Below are positions 1 to 8,677 of a stretch of 19,636 nucleotides of DNA, in pieces. The DNA is from Kangiellaceae bacterium (GTDB lineage: Bacteria; Pseudomonadota; Gammaproteobacteria; Enterobacterales; Kangiellaceae): assembly GCA_030148365.1 (NCBI GenBank), contig JASBTO010000258.1, positions 1 through 19,636 on the forward strand, written 5' to 3'. Numbering within the stretch: position 1 is the stretch's first letter; each line of letters starts with the position of its first letter. The notes below the pieces were generated by a model. It was not told where the DNA came from. It worked only from the letters and a program-made list of their open reading frames with translations, and made no database searches. Position numbers and translations under genes: made by a program.

Positions 1-70
<70 letters not shown>

Positions 71-83
71 ACTGAGCGCACGC

Positions 84-112
84 ATAATAACCAACTTGCC
101 TGGCAAGTACAA
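84..112 (-). promoter_or_regulatory. Sigma70-type promoter of tRNA-fMet
   Basis: On the minus strand a -35 box TTGTAC (112-107) and a -10 box TATTAT (89-84) are separated by exactly 17 bases. The predicted transcript start is near 77, about seven bases before the tRNA. The stretch after the -10 box (GCGTGCGC) is GC-rich, as in stringently controlled stable-RNA promoters. The spacer carries a perfect palindrome, CTTGCC-T-GGCAAG, at 95-107. Confidence 0.7.
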
Positions 113-134
113 GCCTGTTTTCGGGGTAAGTTGC

Positions 135-155
135 CGGGGTCCGCTTCAGGCCCCG
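135..155 (-). terminator. Hairpin at the stop codon of the CoA-binding gene, possible weak terminator
   Basis: CGGGG-t-CC (135-142) pairs with GG-CCCCG (149-155) around a 6-base loop, giving seven base pairs with one bulged base. The hairpin covers the TGA of the CoA-binding gene (148-146). No T run follows on the minus strand, so this is not a classical intrinsic terminator. It may only stabilise the 3' end of the mRNA, and readthrough into the tRNA is possible. Confidence 0.3.
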
Positions 156-535
156 TCAGTGCTGAATTGTCCACTTTGCAGGAGCACCAGAGTGCAGGCT
201 TCCTGGTAGGGGATCCCGGCTTCTTCGAGTCGGGTCTGCAAGGGTCCGGACTCGGTGCCCGGGTTAAAAATCACCCGCCCCGGCTCCAACTCCAGGATCT
301 CCGGTGCCAGAGGTTCGGACCGGGACGGGCGCAGATAGAGGGTCAGGGTATCGACCGGACCTTCGATGTCCGCCAGCCGGTGGACGACCGGCACCCCATC
401 GATGATGACGGCCCGGGGGTGCACCGGCACCACGCTGTGACCATGACTCAACAGCGACCGGATCGCCTGGTTGGAGTAGCGCATCGGATTGTCGCTGGCA
501 CCCAGCACCACCACCCTCTCGATATTGTCCTTCAT
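146..535 (-). CDS. Small CoA-binding domain protein (YccU-like)
   Basis: This encodes a 129-residue soluble protein that is essentially one Rossmann-type CoA-binding domain (CoA_binding_2 family). It begins with the nucleotide-binding stretch VVVLGASDNPMRYSN (residues 8-22), followed by HGHSVVPVHPRA and a late FNPGTES segment, as expected for the family. Family members bind CoA or a related nucleotide, but the physiological role is unknown. The ATG at 535 was chosen because AAAGGAG lies five bases upstream; the open frame further upstream overlaps the lipoprotein gene in another frame and is not coding. It starts 22 bases after the lipoprotein stop, so the two are probably co-transcribed as a tail of the nuo operon. 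The family is fairly sure; the exact function is not. Confidence 0.85.
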   Translation of the reverse strand: MKDNIERVVVLGASDNPMRYSNQAIRSLLSHGHSVVPVHPRAVIIDGVPVVHRLADIEGPVDTLTLYLRPSRSEPLAPEILELEPGRVIFNPGTESGPLQTRLEEAGIPYQEACTLVLLQSGQFSTDGA

Positions 536-557
536 GTTGACTCCTTTTGGCTGTGCC

Positions 558-1169
558 TCAGGGTTGCGGGTCCCGGTCTTCCTCTGTCCCGGTCTCCGGT
601 GACTCGCTGTCCTGCGGGTCCTTTTGCTCAATTTCCCGGGCCGCTTCCTGAAGTTCGTCGGCCATCGACTCCATGGTCTCGACCACCACCGCCTCCAGAT
701 CCTGGGCGCCTTTCTCGAGGCTGGACCCAACTTCTTCCATAACCTCCCCGGCCAGATCGCCGAAGGTATCCGCCAGGGTACTGGCCAGATCGCGGACACT
801 GTTTTCCAGCAACGAATTCATGGTCGCGGCATAATCCACCTGCCAGCTATCGTCCTGGCGCACGAGAAAGGTGCGAAACCGGTAGGCGCGGGGGCGCCCG
901 TTGCGCTCCCCTTCCAGCCGGGTCATGACACTGGCCTGCTCAGCCTCTTCGAGGACCTCGCCCAGGGTGAAAACCTGTAGCTCGGTTTTGCGGGTGATAT
1001 CGAGTCCGGAGAGGGAGCCGTCAACCGCCAGCGCCCGGGCGGCTTCGATTTCACCGTCCAGCACCGCCTGCCAAAAGGCTTCCGCCGTGGCTTCCGGGGT
1101 GTCGGGCTGCCATGAGCAGGCCGCGAGGAACAACACACTGAATAGAGACAGCAGAAATTTTACCGACAT
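558..1169 (-). CDS. Predicted lipoprotein with NTF2/DUF4878-like N-terminal region and acidic helical tail
   Basis: This 203-residue protein has a short basic start, a hydrophobic stretch and the lipobox LAAC, so Cys18 is the predicted lipidated residue. Ser at +2 would favour the outer membrane by the E. coli rule. Residues about 24-115 (PEATAEAFWQAVLDGEIEAA and a later WQVDY motif) resemble the small NTF2-like or DUF4878 lipoproteins; this is from memory of the pattern and tentative. Residues about 116-180 are helical and acidic. The last 25 are a Glu/Asp/Pro/Ser-rich, probably disordered tail. The ATG at 1169 has GGAG six bases upstream. It lies 75 bases after nuoN on the same strand with no clear terminator between, so it may be read from the nuo promoter. 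The function is unknown. Confidence 0.8.
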   Translation of the reverse strand: MSVKFLLSLFSVLFLAACSWQPDTPEATAEAFWQAVLDGEIEAARALAVDGSLSGLDITRKTELQVFTLGEVLEEAEQASVMTRLEGERNGRPRAYRFRTFLVRQDDSWQVDYAATMNSLLENSVRDLASTLADTFGDLAGEVMEEVGSSLEKGAQDLEAVVVETMESMADELQEAAREIEQKDPQDSESPETGTEEDRDPQP

Positions 1170-1244
1170 GATGAACTCCAGAAGCAGAGGCGGACCGGCC
1201 TTGTCAGTCGCCGGCCGCTGCCGATCGGCGTGCAGCCGCTTTGA

Positions 1245-2675
1245 CTAGCCGTTGAATGCCTGCAGGCAGTATTCCAACAGCATACCCGGGAAAATGCCCA
1301 GGAAAAAGACGCCCAGACCACAGGCGCCCAGAGCAAACCGCAAGCCCCGCGGCGCCTTGACGGTTGCCGCCTGCTCCGGTTCGTCGAAGAACATCACCTT
1401 GATCAGGCGCAGATAGTAGAAAAGACCGACGATGGAGAAAATCACCGCCACGATGGCCAGCCAGATCTGATCGGCCAACGCCACGGCGCGGATCACTTCA
1501 AACTTGGCCCAGAAGCCGGCAAAGGGTGGCAAGCCGGCCAGCGACAGCATCAGGAAGGCAATCAGGGTCGCCTGCCACAGGTTACGACTGGCCAGTCCGC
1601 GGAAATCCTCAATCTGCTCCCGCTCTTCGCCCTCGAAGCTGAGGTAGATGACCGCGCCAAAAGCGCCGACCGACATAAAGGCATAGACCAGAATATAGAA
1701 CATGGAAGCGGCAAAGCCCTGGCTGTCCCCGGCAATGATGCCGAGCAGGAAATAGCCGACATGGGCAATCGCCGAGTAGGCCAGCATGCGTTTCAGTGAC
1801 GTCTGGGCTATTGCCACGACATTGCCCACGGCAATACTGAGTACCGCCAGCAGGGACAGAAGCTGCTGCCAGTCTGCCGCGAAGGGTTGCAGGGCATCAG
1901 ACAGCAGCCGGATGATGAGTCCGTAGGCGGCAATCTTCGGAGCCGAGGAAATAAAGGCGGTCACGCCGGAAGGCGCGCCCTGATAGACGTCGGGCAACCA
2001 CATCTGGAAGGGCACCGCACCAACCTTGAACGCCAGCCCCGAGACCAGAAAGACCAGACCCAACTGGAACAGCAACTGCTGCTCGCTGGCCAGGCCAATC
2101 TGCGCGACCTGCTGGATGATCAGGCTGCCGGTGACGCCGTACAGAATGGACATGCCGTACAGGAGGAAACCCGACGCCAGCGCGCCCATGACGAAATACT
2201 TGACCGCCGCTTCGGCGGACTGCCGGTTACCCCGTTGCATGGCGACCAATGCATACAGGGACAAGGACATGAGTTCGAGGCCGAGGTACAGGGTCAAAAG
2301 ACTGTTGCCGGCGACCATCACCATGGCGCCGAGCACCGCGAACAGCACCAGCAGGAAATATTCGCCCCGCAGGATCCGGCGGGTGAGGATATAGGGCCGT
2401 GCAAAGGTCAGGGCCAGCATGGAGACCACAATGATGCCGAGTTTCAGCAATAGTGCCAGGGTATCGACCCGGTAGTGACCGCCGTAGAGCACCTGGTCGT
2501 TGGCAGGCATGCCGGTGGCGACCAGAATGCCGCTGATCAACAGGGCCAGTTGGCTCAGCCGATAGGTCCATTCCCGCTCCTGATCATAGGAGAAGGCATC
2601 CTGGATCAGGATTACGCAGATGGCGACAAGCAGAAAGATTTCTGCTGCCAGTGGGCCAAGAAATCCGCCAATCAT
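1245..2675 (-). CDS. nuoN: NADH-quinone oxidoreductase subunit N
   Basis: NuoN is one of the three antiporter-like proton-channel subunits of the complex I membrane arm. The 476-residue product is almost entirely hydrophobic helices. It carries the conserved channel residues Glu134 in LGLELMSLSLYALVA and Lys217 in AFKVGAVPFQMWLPDVYQGAP, both expected for proton translocation. I chose the ATG at 2675, which overlaps the nuoM stop as ATGA and has GGGAG nine bases upstream. A GTG six bases earlier (2681) would leave only three bases between the Shine-Dalgarno and the start. It is the last Nuo gene of the cluster and ends in TAG, followed by 75 bases and then the lipoprotein gene. Confidence 0.97.
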   Translation of the reverse strand: MIGGFLGPLAAEIFLLVAICVILIQDAFSYDQEREWTYRLSQLALLISGILVATGMPANDQVLYGGHYRVDTLALLLKLGIIVVSMLALTFARPYILTRRILRGEYFLLVLFAVLGAMVMVAGNSLLTLYLGLELMSLSLYALVAMQRGNRQSAEAAVKYFVMGALASGFLLYGMSILYGVTGSLIIQQVAQIGLASEQQLLFQLGLVFLVSGLAFKVGAVPFQMWLPDVYQGAPSGVTAFISSAPKIAAYGLIIRLLSDALQPFAADWQQLLSLLAVLSIAVGNVVAIAQTSLKRMLAYSAIAHVGYFLLGIIAGDSQGFAASMFYILVYAFMSVGAFGAVIYLSFEGEEREQIEDFRGLASRNLWQATLIAFLMLSLAGLPPFAGFWAKFEVIRAVALADQIWLAIVAVIFSIVGLFYYLRLIKVMFFDEPEQAATVKAPRGLRFALGACGLGVFFLGIFPGMLLEYCLQAFNG

Positions 2676-4204
2676 TGACACAGACTCCCGCCGTCAAGCT
2701 TCGACTGTATGCCACATTCAATCAGATGCTGCAGGGTCGGCTCCATGATATTCAACAAGGGTTGGGGGTAGAGGCCGAGGCCGAGCACGCCAATCGCGAG
2801 CAGGCCGAGGACCAACATTTCCAGATTATTGACGTCCGACAATTTGGCCACCCGATCATTGGCGATGGGGCCGAAAATGACGCGCTTGTAAAGCCACAGG
2901 CTGTAACCGGCGCCGAGGACCAGGGTCATGCCGGCCGCAAGGGCATACCAGAAACTGGCCTGGAAGCTCGACAGGATGACAAAGAATTCGCCGATAAAGC
3001 CGGAGGTGCCCGGCAGCCCGGCATTGGCCATGACGAACAGCATCATCAGGGTCGCGAACTTCGGCATGGAATTGACGACGCCGCCATAGTCGGCAATCTG
3101 GCGGCTGTGCATGCGATCGTAGAGGACGCCGACACAGAGGAACATGGCGGCGGAGATCAGGCCGTGGGAGATCATCTGCACCATGGCGCCCTGCATACCG
3201 AGCAGGGCACTGTCGCCCTGCCCTGTCGCCAGCTGGTACACAACAAAAATGCCCAGGGTCACAAAGCCCATATGGGCGATAGACGAATAGGCAATCAGCT
3301 TTTTCATGTCCTGCTGCGCGAGGGCGACAAAACCGATATAGACAATTGCGATCAATGACAGGGCGATCATCAGACCCGTCAACTCATTGGCGGCATCGGG
3401 GGTAATCGGCAGGCTGAACCTCAGAAACCCGTAGCCGCCCATTTTCAGCATCAGGGCCGCCAGCACGACTGAGCCCGCAGTCGGCGCTTCAACATGGGCG
3501 TCGGGCAGCCAGGTATGAACCGGCCACATGGGTATCTTGACCGCGAACGCCAACAGGAAAGCAACGAAAATCCACTTCTGGGCCGCCATCGACAAGGGCA
3601 GATCCTGGATCGCCGGGATGCCGAAACTCTGGGCCTGGACGCCCAGATAAATGAGCGCGACCAGCATGAAGACACTGCCGAAAAACGTAAACAGGAAAAA
3701 CTTCAGGGTTGCGTAAATCCGGTTGGGGCCTCCCCAGATGCCGATGATCAGGAACATCGGGATTAACATGGCTTCCCAGAAAACATAAAACAGAATCGCG
3801 TCCTGGGCGGCAAAAACGCCGTTCATCAGGCCGGTCATGATGGCAAAAGTCGCCAGGTACTTTGCCTGCCGATCACTGACGGAACGCCAGGAGGCAATCA
3901 CGACGAGCGGCAGGATCAGGCTGGTCAGCAGGATCAGCGGCAGGGAAATGCCGTCAATGCCGAGGAAGTATTGGATATTGACCTGCTCTACCCAGTTATA
4001 CCGTTCGACGAGTTGCAGCAGATGGGTGTCGGTCCGGAAGGCCGGGATCAGCGCCACCGCCAGACCCAGAGTCACCAGGGATGACAGCAGGGCAATGCGC
4101 CGGCTCCAGGCCGGCAATCGCTCACCGGGGCCCGCCAGGATCAGGACCCCCGCCAGGATTGGCAGCCAGATCAAAAGGCTCAATAAAGGTATCGTTTCCA
4201 GCAT
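2672..4204 (-). CDS. nuoM: NADH-quinone oxidoreductase subunit M
   Basis: NuoM is the middle antiporter-like proton-pumping subunit of the complex I membrane arm. The 510-residue product is of normal length, with about 14 predicted membrane helices. The key residues are present: Glu144 in FYVFWEAMLIPMF, Lys223 in FAVKIPMWPVHTWLPDAHVEAP and Lys254 in the following helix (ALMLKMGGYG). A further conserved stretch, QDMKKLIAYSSIAHMG, matches the broken-helix region of the second half-channel. The ATG at 4204 lies 22 bases after the nuoL stop and is preceded by an A-rich stretch without a good Shine-Dalgarno. This is one of the weakest start contexts in the operon. Its TGA overlaps the nuoN ATG. 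Confidence 0.97.
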   Translation of the reverse strand: MLETIPLLSLLIWLPILAGVLILAGPGERLPAWSRRIALLSSLVTLGLAVALIPAFRTDTHLLQLVERYNWVEQVNIQYFLGIDGISLPLILLTSLILPLVVIASWRSVSDRQAKYLATFAIMTGLMNGVFAAQDAILFYVFWEAMLIPMFLIIGIWGGPNRIYATLKFFLFTFFGSVFMLVALIYLGVQAQSFGIPAIQDLPLSMAAQKWIFVAFLLAFAVKIPMWPVHTWLPDAHVEAPTAGSVVLAALMLKMGGYGFLRFSLPITPDAANELTGLMIALSLIAIVYIGFVALAQQDMKKLIAYSSIAHMGFVTLGIFVVYQLATGQGDSALLGMQGAMVQMISHGLISAAMFLCVGVLYDRMHSRQIADYGGVVNSMPKFATLMMLFVMANAGLPGTSGFIGEFFVILSSFQASFWYALAAGMTLVLGAGYSLWLYKRVIFGPIANDRVAKLSDVNNLEMLVLGLLAIGVLGLGLYPQPLLNIMEPTLQHLIECGIQSKLDGGSLCQ

Positions 4205-4226
4205 TTTTTAGTTATCGCAGTGCGCG

Positions 4227-6185
4227 TCAGCGAAGCAGCAGCCAGCCGAGCAACAGCAACAGTCCCCCCATCATGACAAAAGCATAATGATACAAGTAGC
4301 CGGTTTGCAGGCGGCGCATGGTTCCGGCCAGCCAGGCGACCCCGCCGGCGAGGCCGTGCACCACCATGCCATCGATCAATTTGCCGTCACCGAATTGCCA
4401 CAGGCGCCGGCCCAGCCCGACACTGCCGTCGGCCATCACTTTCTGGTTGAATTGATCCGCGTAATATTTATTGATGAGCAGCCGATGCGGCCAGGCCAAC
4501 ATCGCGGCTACCCGTGCCGGCCACGCGGGCCGCCAGGAATAGAAAATCCAGGCCACGACAAGTCCGGCAACCATCAACCAGAACACCGGTGTCAGCAGGC
4601 CATGCAGCGCAAAACTCATGGCGCCGTGATATTCCCCGGCGAGCTCCCGTAAATTGTCATGGGCCGGCAACACCTTGATGGCGTTGCCGAAGAACTCCCC
4701 GAACAGCAGCGGCCCGGTCAGCCACCAGCCAATCATCAGCGACGGAATGGCGAGCAGCACCAGCGGCATCCACACGACCGAGGCGGGCTCCCGGAGATGG
4801 GCTCTGGTTTCTTCCTCGACCCGGGACTTGCCGTGAAAAACCACAAACAGTAACCGGAAGCTGTACAGGGCCGTCACGAACACTCCCGCCAGTACGCAGA
4901 ATTCCGCCAGTGCCGCGGCGGGACCGTCGTAGGTGCCGACCGCGGCGATGATGGCGTCCTTGGAGTAAAAGCCGGCGAATAATGGCGTACCCACCAATGC
5001 CAGGGTGCCGATCAGAAACGTGAAATAGGTGATCGGCAGGGCTTTTCGCAGGCCGCCCATTTTGCGGATGTCCTGCTCATGATGCAGGGCAATGATGACC
5101 GCACCGGCGCCCAGAAACAGCAGCGCCTTGAAAAATGCGTGGGTAAACAGGTGAAAAATTGCCGCTGAATAGGCGGAGACTCCGAGCGCCACGACCATAT
5201 AACCGAGTTGGGACAGGGTGGAATAGGCAACGACCCGCTTGATGTCCTGCTGGACGATACCGACGAGGCCCATCGACAGGGCGGTGATGCTGCCGATCAC
5301 CAGCACGAATGCCAGCGCGGTTTCCGAATATTCAAAAATCGGCGACATGCGGGCCACCATGAAAACCCCGGCGGTGACCATGGTGGCGGCGTGGATAAGC
5401 GCCGAGATGGGTGTCGGGCCTTCCATCGAGTCCGGCAGCCAGACATGCAGCGGCACCTGTGCCGATTTACCCATGGCGCCGATAAACAGGCAAATACAGA
5501 TAAAGGTCAGCGCCGGCCATTGCCAATTGTCGGTCACCTGCAGGGCCGGCGCGGTTGCTGCCAGCTCCGGGACCGCCCCGAATACGTCGAGGTAATCGAG
5601 ACTGCCAAACCAGTAGAAGACGCCGGCAATGCCGAGCAGAAATCCGAAGTCACCAACCCGGTTCACCAGAAACGCCTTGAGATTGGCGCGAATGGCCGTC
5701 TCCCGCTTGTACCAGAAGCCAATGAGCAGATAGGAGACCAGCCCGACCGCTTCCCAGCCGAAAAACAGCTGCAGGAAATTGTTCGCCATGACCAGCATCA
5801 GCATTGCGAAGGTGAACAGCGCAATATAGGCAAAAAACCGGCTGTAACCGGGGTCCTCGCGCATGTAGCCGATGGTATAGATGTGCACCATCAGCGATAC
5901 GAAAGTGACAACCATCATCATCAGACTGGTAAGTTCATCGACCAGGAAGCCGACCTGCAGCGTCAGGTTGCCGACCGTCCCCCAGGTATAGACCGTGAAC
6001 TGCTCCGCCTCGTAACCCTGGAAGTAGAAGCGCACGAATACCCAGGCCGAGACCAGAAATGAGATCGCCACCGCGCCGATGCACAGCCGGTGACTCCAGC
6101 GCTTGCCGAGCCGGTGACCGCCAAGGCCAGTGATCAGAGCGCCCAGCAATGGCGTAAAGGCGATGGCGAGGTAGGCGTTCAGCAT
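4227..6185 (-). CDS. nuoL: NADH-quinone oxidoreductase subunit L
   Basis: NuoL is the distal antiporter-like subunit of complex I, with a long lateral helix that runs along the membrane arm. The 652-residue product has the usual family length. Conserved channel residues include Glu145 in FFGWEAVGLVSYLLIGFW and Lys240 in GAMGKSAQVPLHVWLPDSMEGPTP. The HAATMVTAGVFMVAR and QQDIKRVVAYSTLSQLGYM motifs are also typical. The C-terminal part after about residue 500 carries the long amphipathic segment and a last hydrophobic helix ending in LLLR. The ATG at 6185 is six bases after the nuoK TAG, with GAGG about ten bases upstream. Nothing is broken or missing in the parts read. Confidence 0.97.
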   Translation of the reverse strand: MLNAYLAIAFTPLLGALITGLGGHRLGKRWSHRLCIGAVAISFLVSAWVFVRFYFQGYEAEQFTVYTWGTVGNLTLQVGFLVDELTSLMMMVVTFVSLMVHIYTIGYMREDPGYSRFFAYIALFTFAMLMLVMANNFLQLFFGWEAVGLVSYLLIGFWYKRETAIRANLKAFLVNRVGDFGFLLGIAGVFYWFGSLDYLDVFGAVPELAATAPALQVTDNWQWPALTFICICLFIGAMGKSAQVPLHVWLPDSMEGPTPISALIHAATMVTAGVFMVARMSPIFEYSETALAFVLVIGSITALSMGLVGIVQQDIKRVVAYSTLSQLGYMVVALGVSAYSAAIFHLFTHAFFKALLFLGAGAVIIALHHEQDIRKMGGLRKALPITYFTFLIGTLALVGTPLFAGFYSKDAIIAAVGTYDGPAAALAEFCVLAGVFVTALYSFRLLFVVFHGKSRVEEETRAHLREPASVVWMPLVLLAIPSLMIGWWLTGPLLFGEFFGNAIKVLPAHDNLRELAGEYHGAMSFALHGLLTPVFWLMVAGLVVAWIFYSWRPAWPARVAAMLAWPHRLLINKYYADQFNQKVMADGSVGLGRRLWQFGDGKLIDGMVVHGLAGGVAWLAGTMRRLQTGYLYHYAFVMMGGLLLLLGWLLLR

Positions 6186-6191
6186 CGGGGC

Positions 6192-6497
6192 CTATCCTCG
6201 GAGTTCATCGAGTTCTGCCACGTCGATACTGCCGAGGCTGCGGAACATCACGACCAGAATGGCCAGCCCGATGGCAGCTTCGGCGGCAGCCACGGTCAGG
6301 ATGAAGAACACAAAAATCTGTCCGGCGCTGTCGTCGAGATAGCGGGAAAAGGCAATGAAATTGGTGTTCACCGCCAGCAACATCAACTCGATACACATCA
6401 ACAGGGTGATGACATTTTTACGGTTGATGATGATGCCGGCTACACTGATGGAAAACAGCAGCGCGCCAACGATGAGATAATCGGTGAGCGTTATCAT
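6192..6497 (-). CDS. nuoK: NADH-quinone oxidoreductase subunit K
   Basis: NuoK is the small three-helix subunit that links the NuoA/J/H module to the antiporter-like subunits. The 101-residue product has the normal length. Two buried glutamates needed for proton transfer are visible: Glu37 in CIELMLLAVN and Glu73 in VAAAEAAIGLAI. The ATG at 6497 overlaps the nuoJ stop as ATGA and has a strong GAGGAGGGG five bases upstream. The gene is therefore translationally coupled to nuoJ and followed after six bases by nuoL. Confidence 0.97.
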   Translation of the reverse strand: MITLTDYLIVGALLFSISVAGIIINRKNVITLLMCIELMLLAVNTNFIAFSRYLDDSAGQIFVFFILTVAAAEAAIGLAILVVMFRSLGSIDVAELDELRG

Positions 6498-7147
6498 GAC
6501 TGCCCCTCCTCGGGATCCGTGGGTGCCGGTTCCGGCGTCGCCTTGCGCGGTGACTCCGACGCCATGGTTACGATTTTCAGCCGGTCGCTCTTTTGAGCCT
6601 GCAGTTGTCGGGAGACTTGCTGGCCCTTGCGCTGCTGCCGGCCCCGGAAGGTCAGGCTGATGGCAGCGACCATGGCCACCAGCAACAACACCGCCGCAAT
6701 TTCGAAAGGATAGAAGTACTCGGTGTAGAGAACTTCACCGAGAGCCTCGACATTGGAATAGTCGGCGCCGTGGGGTGGCGGCGGCGGCAGGTTTTCCGGG
6801 CCGAAAAACCGATCCCGCAGAATGTAGAAGAGTACGCCGAAAAACATCAGCGAGACGATGATGCCGAAGGGCAGCAGCCGGGCAAAGCCTTCCCGCATTG
6901 CCGCATAATCGACATCCAGCATCATCACCACGAACAGGAACAGGACCATGACGGCCCCCACGTAGACGAGCACCAGGGTGATGGCCAGAAATTCGGCCTC
7001 GGCCAGCATCCAGAGCACTGCGGCGCAGAAAAAGGTCAGCACCAGAAACAGCACTGCCTGCACGGAGTTGCGCACGCTGATCACCCGCACCGCCGCGAAC
7101 AGCATCAGGGCGGCAAAGGCATAGAATATGAGTTTTTCCACTGGCAT
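6494..7147 (-). CDS. nuoJ: NADH-quinone oxidoreductase subunit J
   Basis: NuoJ is a five-helix membrane subunit whose third helix undergoes the pi-bulge change during turnover. The 217-residue product contains the conserved stretch LVYVGAVMVLFLFVVMML. After the last helix there is a hydrophilic tail of about 50 residues that is basic at first and ends in Pro/Glu/Asp-rich sequence, making it longer than E. coli NuoJ (184 residues). The basic part of the tail, with KSDRLKIV, resembles other proteobacterial NuoJ tails; the final acidic 20 residues look poorly conserved. The ATG at 7147 (MPVEKLIFYAF) was preferred over an upstream in-frame ATG at 7189 that lies inside nuoI. It starts four bases after the nuoI TAA. 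Confidence 0.95.
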   Translation of the reverse strand: MPVEKLIFYAFAALMLFAAVRVISVRNSVQAVLFLVLTFFCAAVLWMLAEAEFLAITLVLVYVGAVMVLFLFVVMMLDVDYAAMREGFARLLPFGIIVSLMFFGVLFYILRDRFFGPENLPPPPPHGADYSNVEALGEVLYTEYFYPFEIAAVLLLVAMVAAISLTFRGRQQRKGQQVSRQLQAQKSDRLKIVTMASESPRKATPEPAPTDPEEGQS

Positions 7148-7151
7148 CCGG

Positions 7152-7646
7152 TTACCTGTAAGGCGCGTCTTCGGCGCGGTCCGCAGCAATCTGGGCTTCG
7201 TATTTGTCGCCGATAGCGAGCAGCTTGGCTTTGGTCATGATGTGTTCGCCCCGCTCTTCAAAGTGGTAATCAAGGACCCGGGTTTCGACGATGGAATCGA
7301 CCGGGCAGGACTCCTCGCAAAATCCGCAGTAAATACATTTGAACAGATCGATCTCGTAGCGGGTCGTACGCCGCGTACCGTCGCTCTGCCGCGGTCCCGC
7401 TTCAATGGTTATGGCGAGTGCCGGACACACCGCTTCGCAGAGTTTGCAGGCGATACAGCGCTCCTCGCCGTTGGGATAGCGCCGTAGCGCGTGCAAGCCC
7501 CGGAACCGCGGCGACTGGGGCGTGCGCTCCTCGGGGAACTGAACGGTAATTTTCTTTTTCCACAAATGACGGCCGGTCAGCCGCAGGCCCTGAAACAGTT
7601 CCACCAGGAAAAAACTTTTCCACCAGTGCTCGATGCGATCCAACAT
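7152..7646 (-). CDS. nuoI: NADH-quinone oxidoreductase subunit I (two 4Fe-4S ferredoxin-like)
   Basis: NuoI carries clusters N6a and N6b, which pass electrons from NuoG to NuoB. The 164-residue product shows two complete CxxCxxCxxxCP motifs: Cys64, 67, 70, 74 in CIACKLCEAVCP and Cys104, 107, 110, 114 in CIYCGFCEESCP. The N-terminal amphipathic helix (LDRIEHWWKSFFLVELFQGL) is the expected membrane anchor. The ATG at 7646 shares its A with the nuoH TGA (TGATG) and has GGGGAGG seven bases upstream. An upstream in-frame ATG at 7712 lies within nuoH and is not used. The length is typical of the proteobacterial, mitochondrial TYKY-like form. Confidence 0.97.
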   Translation of the reverse strand: MLDRIEHWWKSFFLVELFQGLRLTGRHLWKKKITVQFPEERTPQSPRFRGLHALRRYPNGEERCIACKLCEAVCPALAITIEAGPRQSDGTRRTTRYEIDLFKCIYCGFCEESCPVDSIVETRVLDYHFEERGEHIMTKAKLLAIGDKYEAQIAADRAEDAPYR

Positions 7647-8677
7647 CAGCCAGCCTCCCCGAACCAGGGCGGCAAACCGCCCTTGATCATCAAGGTGAGC
7701 ACAAACAGCCACACCAGTGTGACCGGGATAAAAATCTTCCAGCCGAGACGCATCACCTGGTCATAGCGATAGCGCGGGAAGGTGGCCCGCAGCCAAATCA
7801 TCAAAAACAGGAAAAATCCGGCTTTGAGCAGCAGCCAGATGGTGCCGGGGATCCAGGCGGTAATGGTTTCCAGTCCCGGGATCCCCTGCAGGGGGTTGAG
7901 CCAGCCGCCAAAGAAGAACAGCGCCGTCAACACGGAAATCAGGATCATGTTGGCGTATTCGGCGAGGAAAAAGAGTGCGAACGCCATGCCGGCGTATTCG
8001 ACGTGGAAACCGGCGACAATCTCCGACTCCCCCTCCGGCAAGTCGAAAGGCGCTCGATTGGTCTCGGCGACGCCGGATACCCAGTAAACCACCAGAATGG
8101 GCAACAGCGGCAGAAAGAACCAGTGCCAGATGCCGCCACTCTGGGCCTCGACGATCTCGCCGAGGTTCATGCTGCCGCCCGCCATCAGCACGGCCACCAG
8201 TGCAAAACCCATGGCAATTTCATAGGAAATGATCTGTGCCGCCGAGCGCAGGGAGCCCAGAAACGCGTATTTCGAATTGGACGCCCAGCCGGCAATAATG
8301 ACCCCATAAACGCCGATGGAGGTCATCGCGAGCAGGTACAGAAGGCCCACATTGACGTCCGCCAGCACCACGCCGGCATCAAAAGGCACCACCGCCCAGG
8401 CTGCAAAGGAAGGCGCGATAAACAGAATCGGCGCGATCACGAACAGGCCCTTGCTCGCGCCCGAGGGGATCACGATTTCCTTGAGCAACAACTTGATGAC
8501 ATCGGCGATGGGTTGCAGCCAACCCCGGATCCCGACCCGGTTGGGTCCGATCCGCATCTGCATGTAGCCAATCAGCTTGCGCTCCGCAAAAGTCGTGTAG
8601 GCGACCGCCAGGATCAGCGGGATCAGGATCAGCAGTATTTTGCCGATGATGAGCAGGACGGCGAGCAGGGCATCCAT
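7646..8677 (-). CDS. nuoH: NADH-quinone oxidoreductase subunit H
   Basis: NuoH forms the quinone-access chamber at the junction of the two arms of complex I and the first proton channel. The 343-residue product has the usual length, with about eight to nine membrane helices. Conserved features are AERKLIGYMQMRIGPNRVG (residues 31-49), the long cytoplasmic loop with SASNSKYAF-like sequence (residues 131-140), and NRAPFDLPEGESE (208-220), whose acidic residues lie near the quinone site. The ATG at 8677 overlaps the nuoG stop as TGATG. Its Shine-Dalgarno is weak, so translation probably depends on coupling to nuoG. Confidence 0.97.
   Translation of the reverse strand: MDALLAVLLIIGKILLILIPLILAVAYTTFAERKLIGYMQMRIGPNRVGIRGWLQPIADVIKLLLKEIVIPSGASKGLFVIAPILFIAPSFAAWAVVPFDAGVVLADVNVGLLYLLAMTSIGVYGVIIAGWASNSKYAFLGSLRSAAQIISYEIAMGFALVAVLMAGGSMNLGEIVEAQSGGIWHWFFLPLLPILVVYWVSGVAETNRAPFDLPEGESEIVAGFHVEYAGMAFALFFLAEYANMILISVLTALFFFGGWLNPLQGIPGLETITAWIPGTIWLLLKAGFFLFLMIWLRATFPRYRYDQVMRLGWKIFIPVTLVWLFVLTLMIKGGLPPWFGEAG

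Noticed and set aside
1170..1244. Possible terminator between nuoN and the lipoprotein gene
   Set aside because: There is a short GC palindrome (GCCGATCGGC) but no adequate stem with a following T run on the minus strand.
5208..6062. 284-codon plus-strand frame over nuoL
   Set aside because: The translation is a His/Gln/Asp-rich antisense product of membrane-helix codons, a known artefact.
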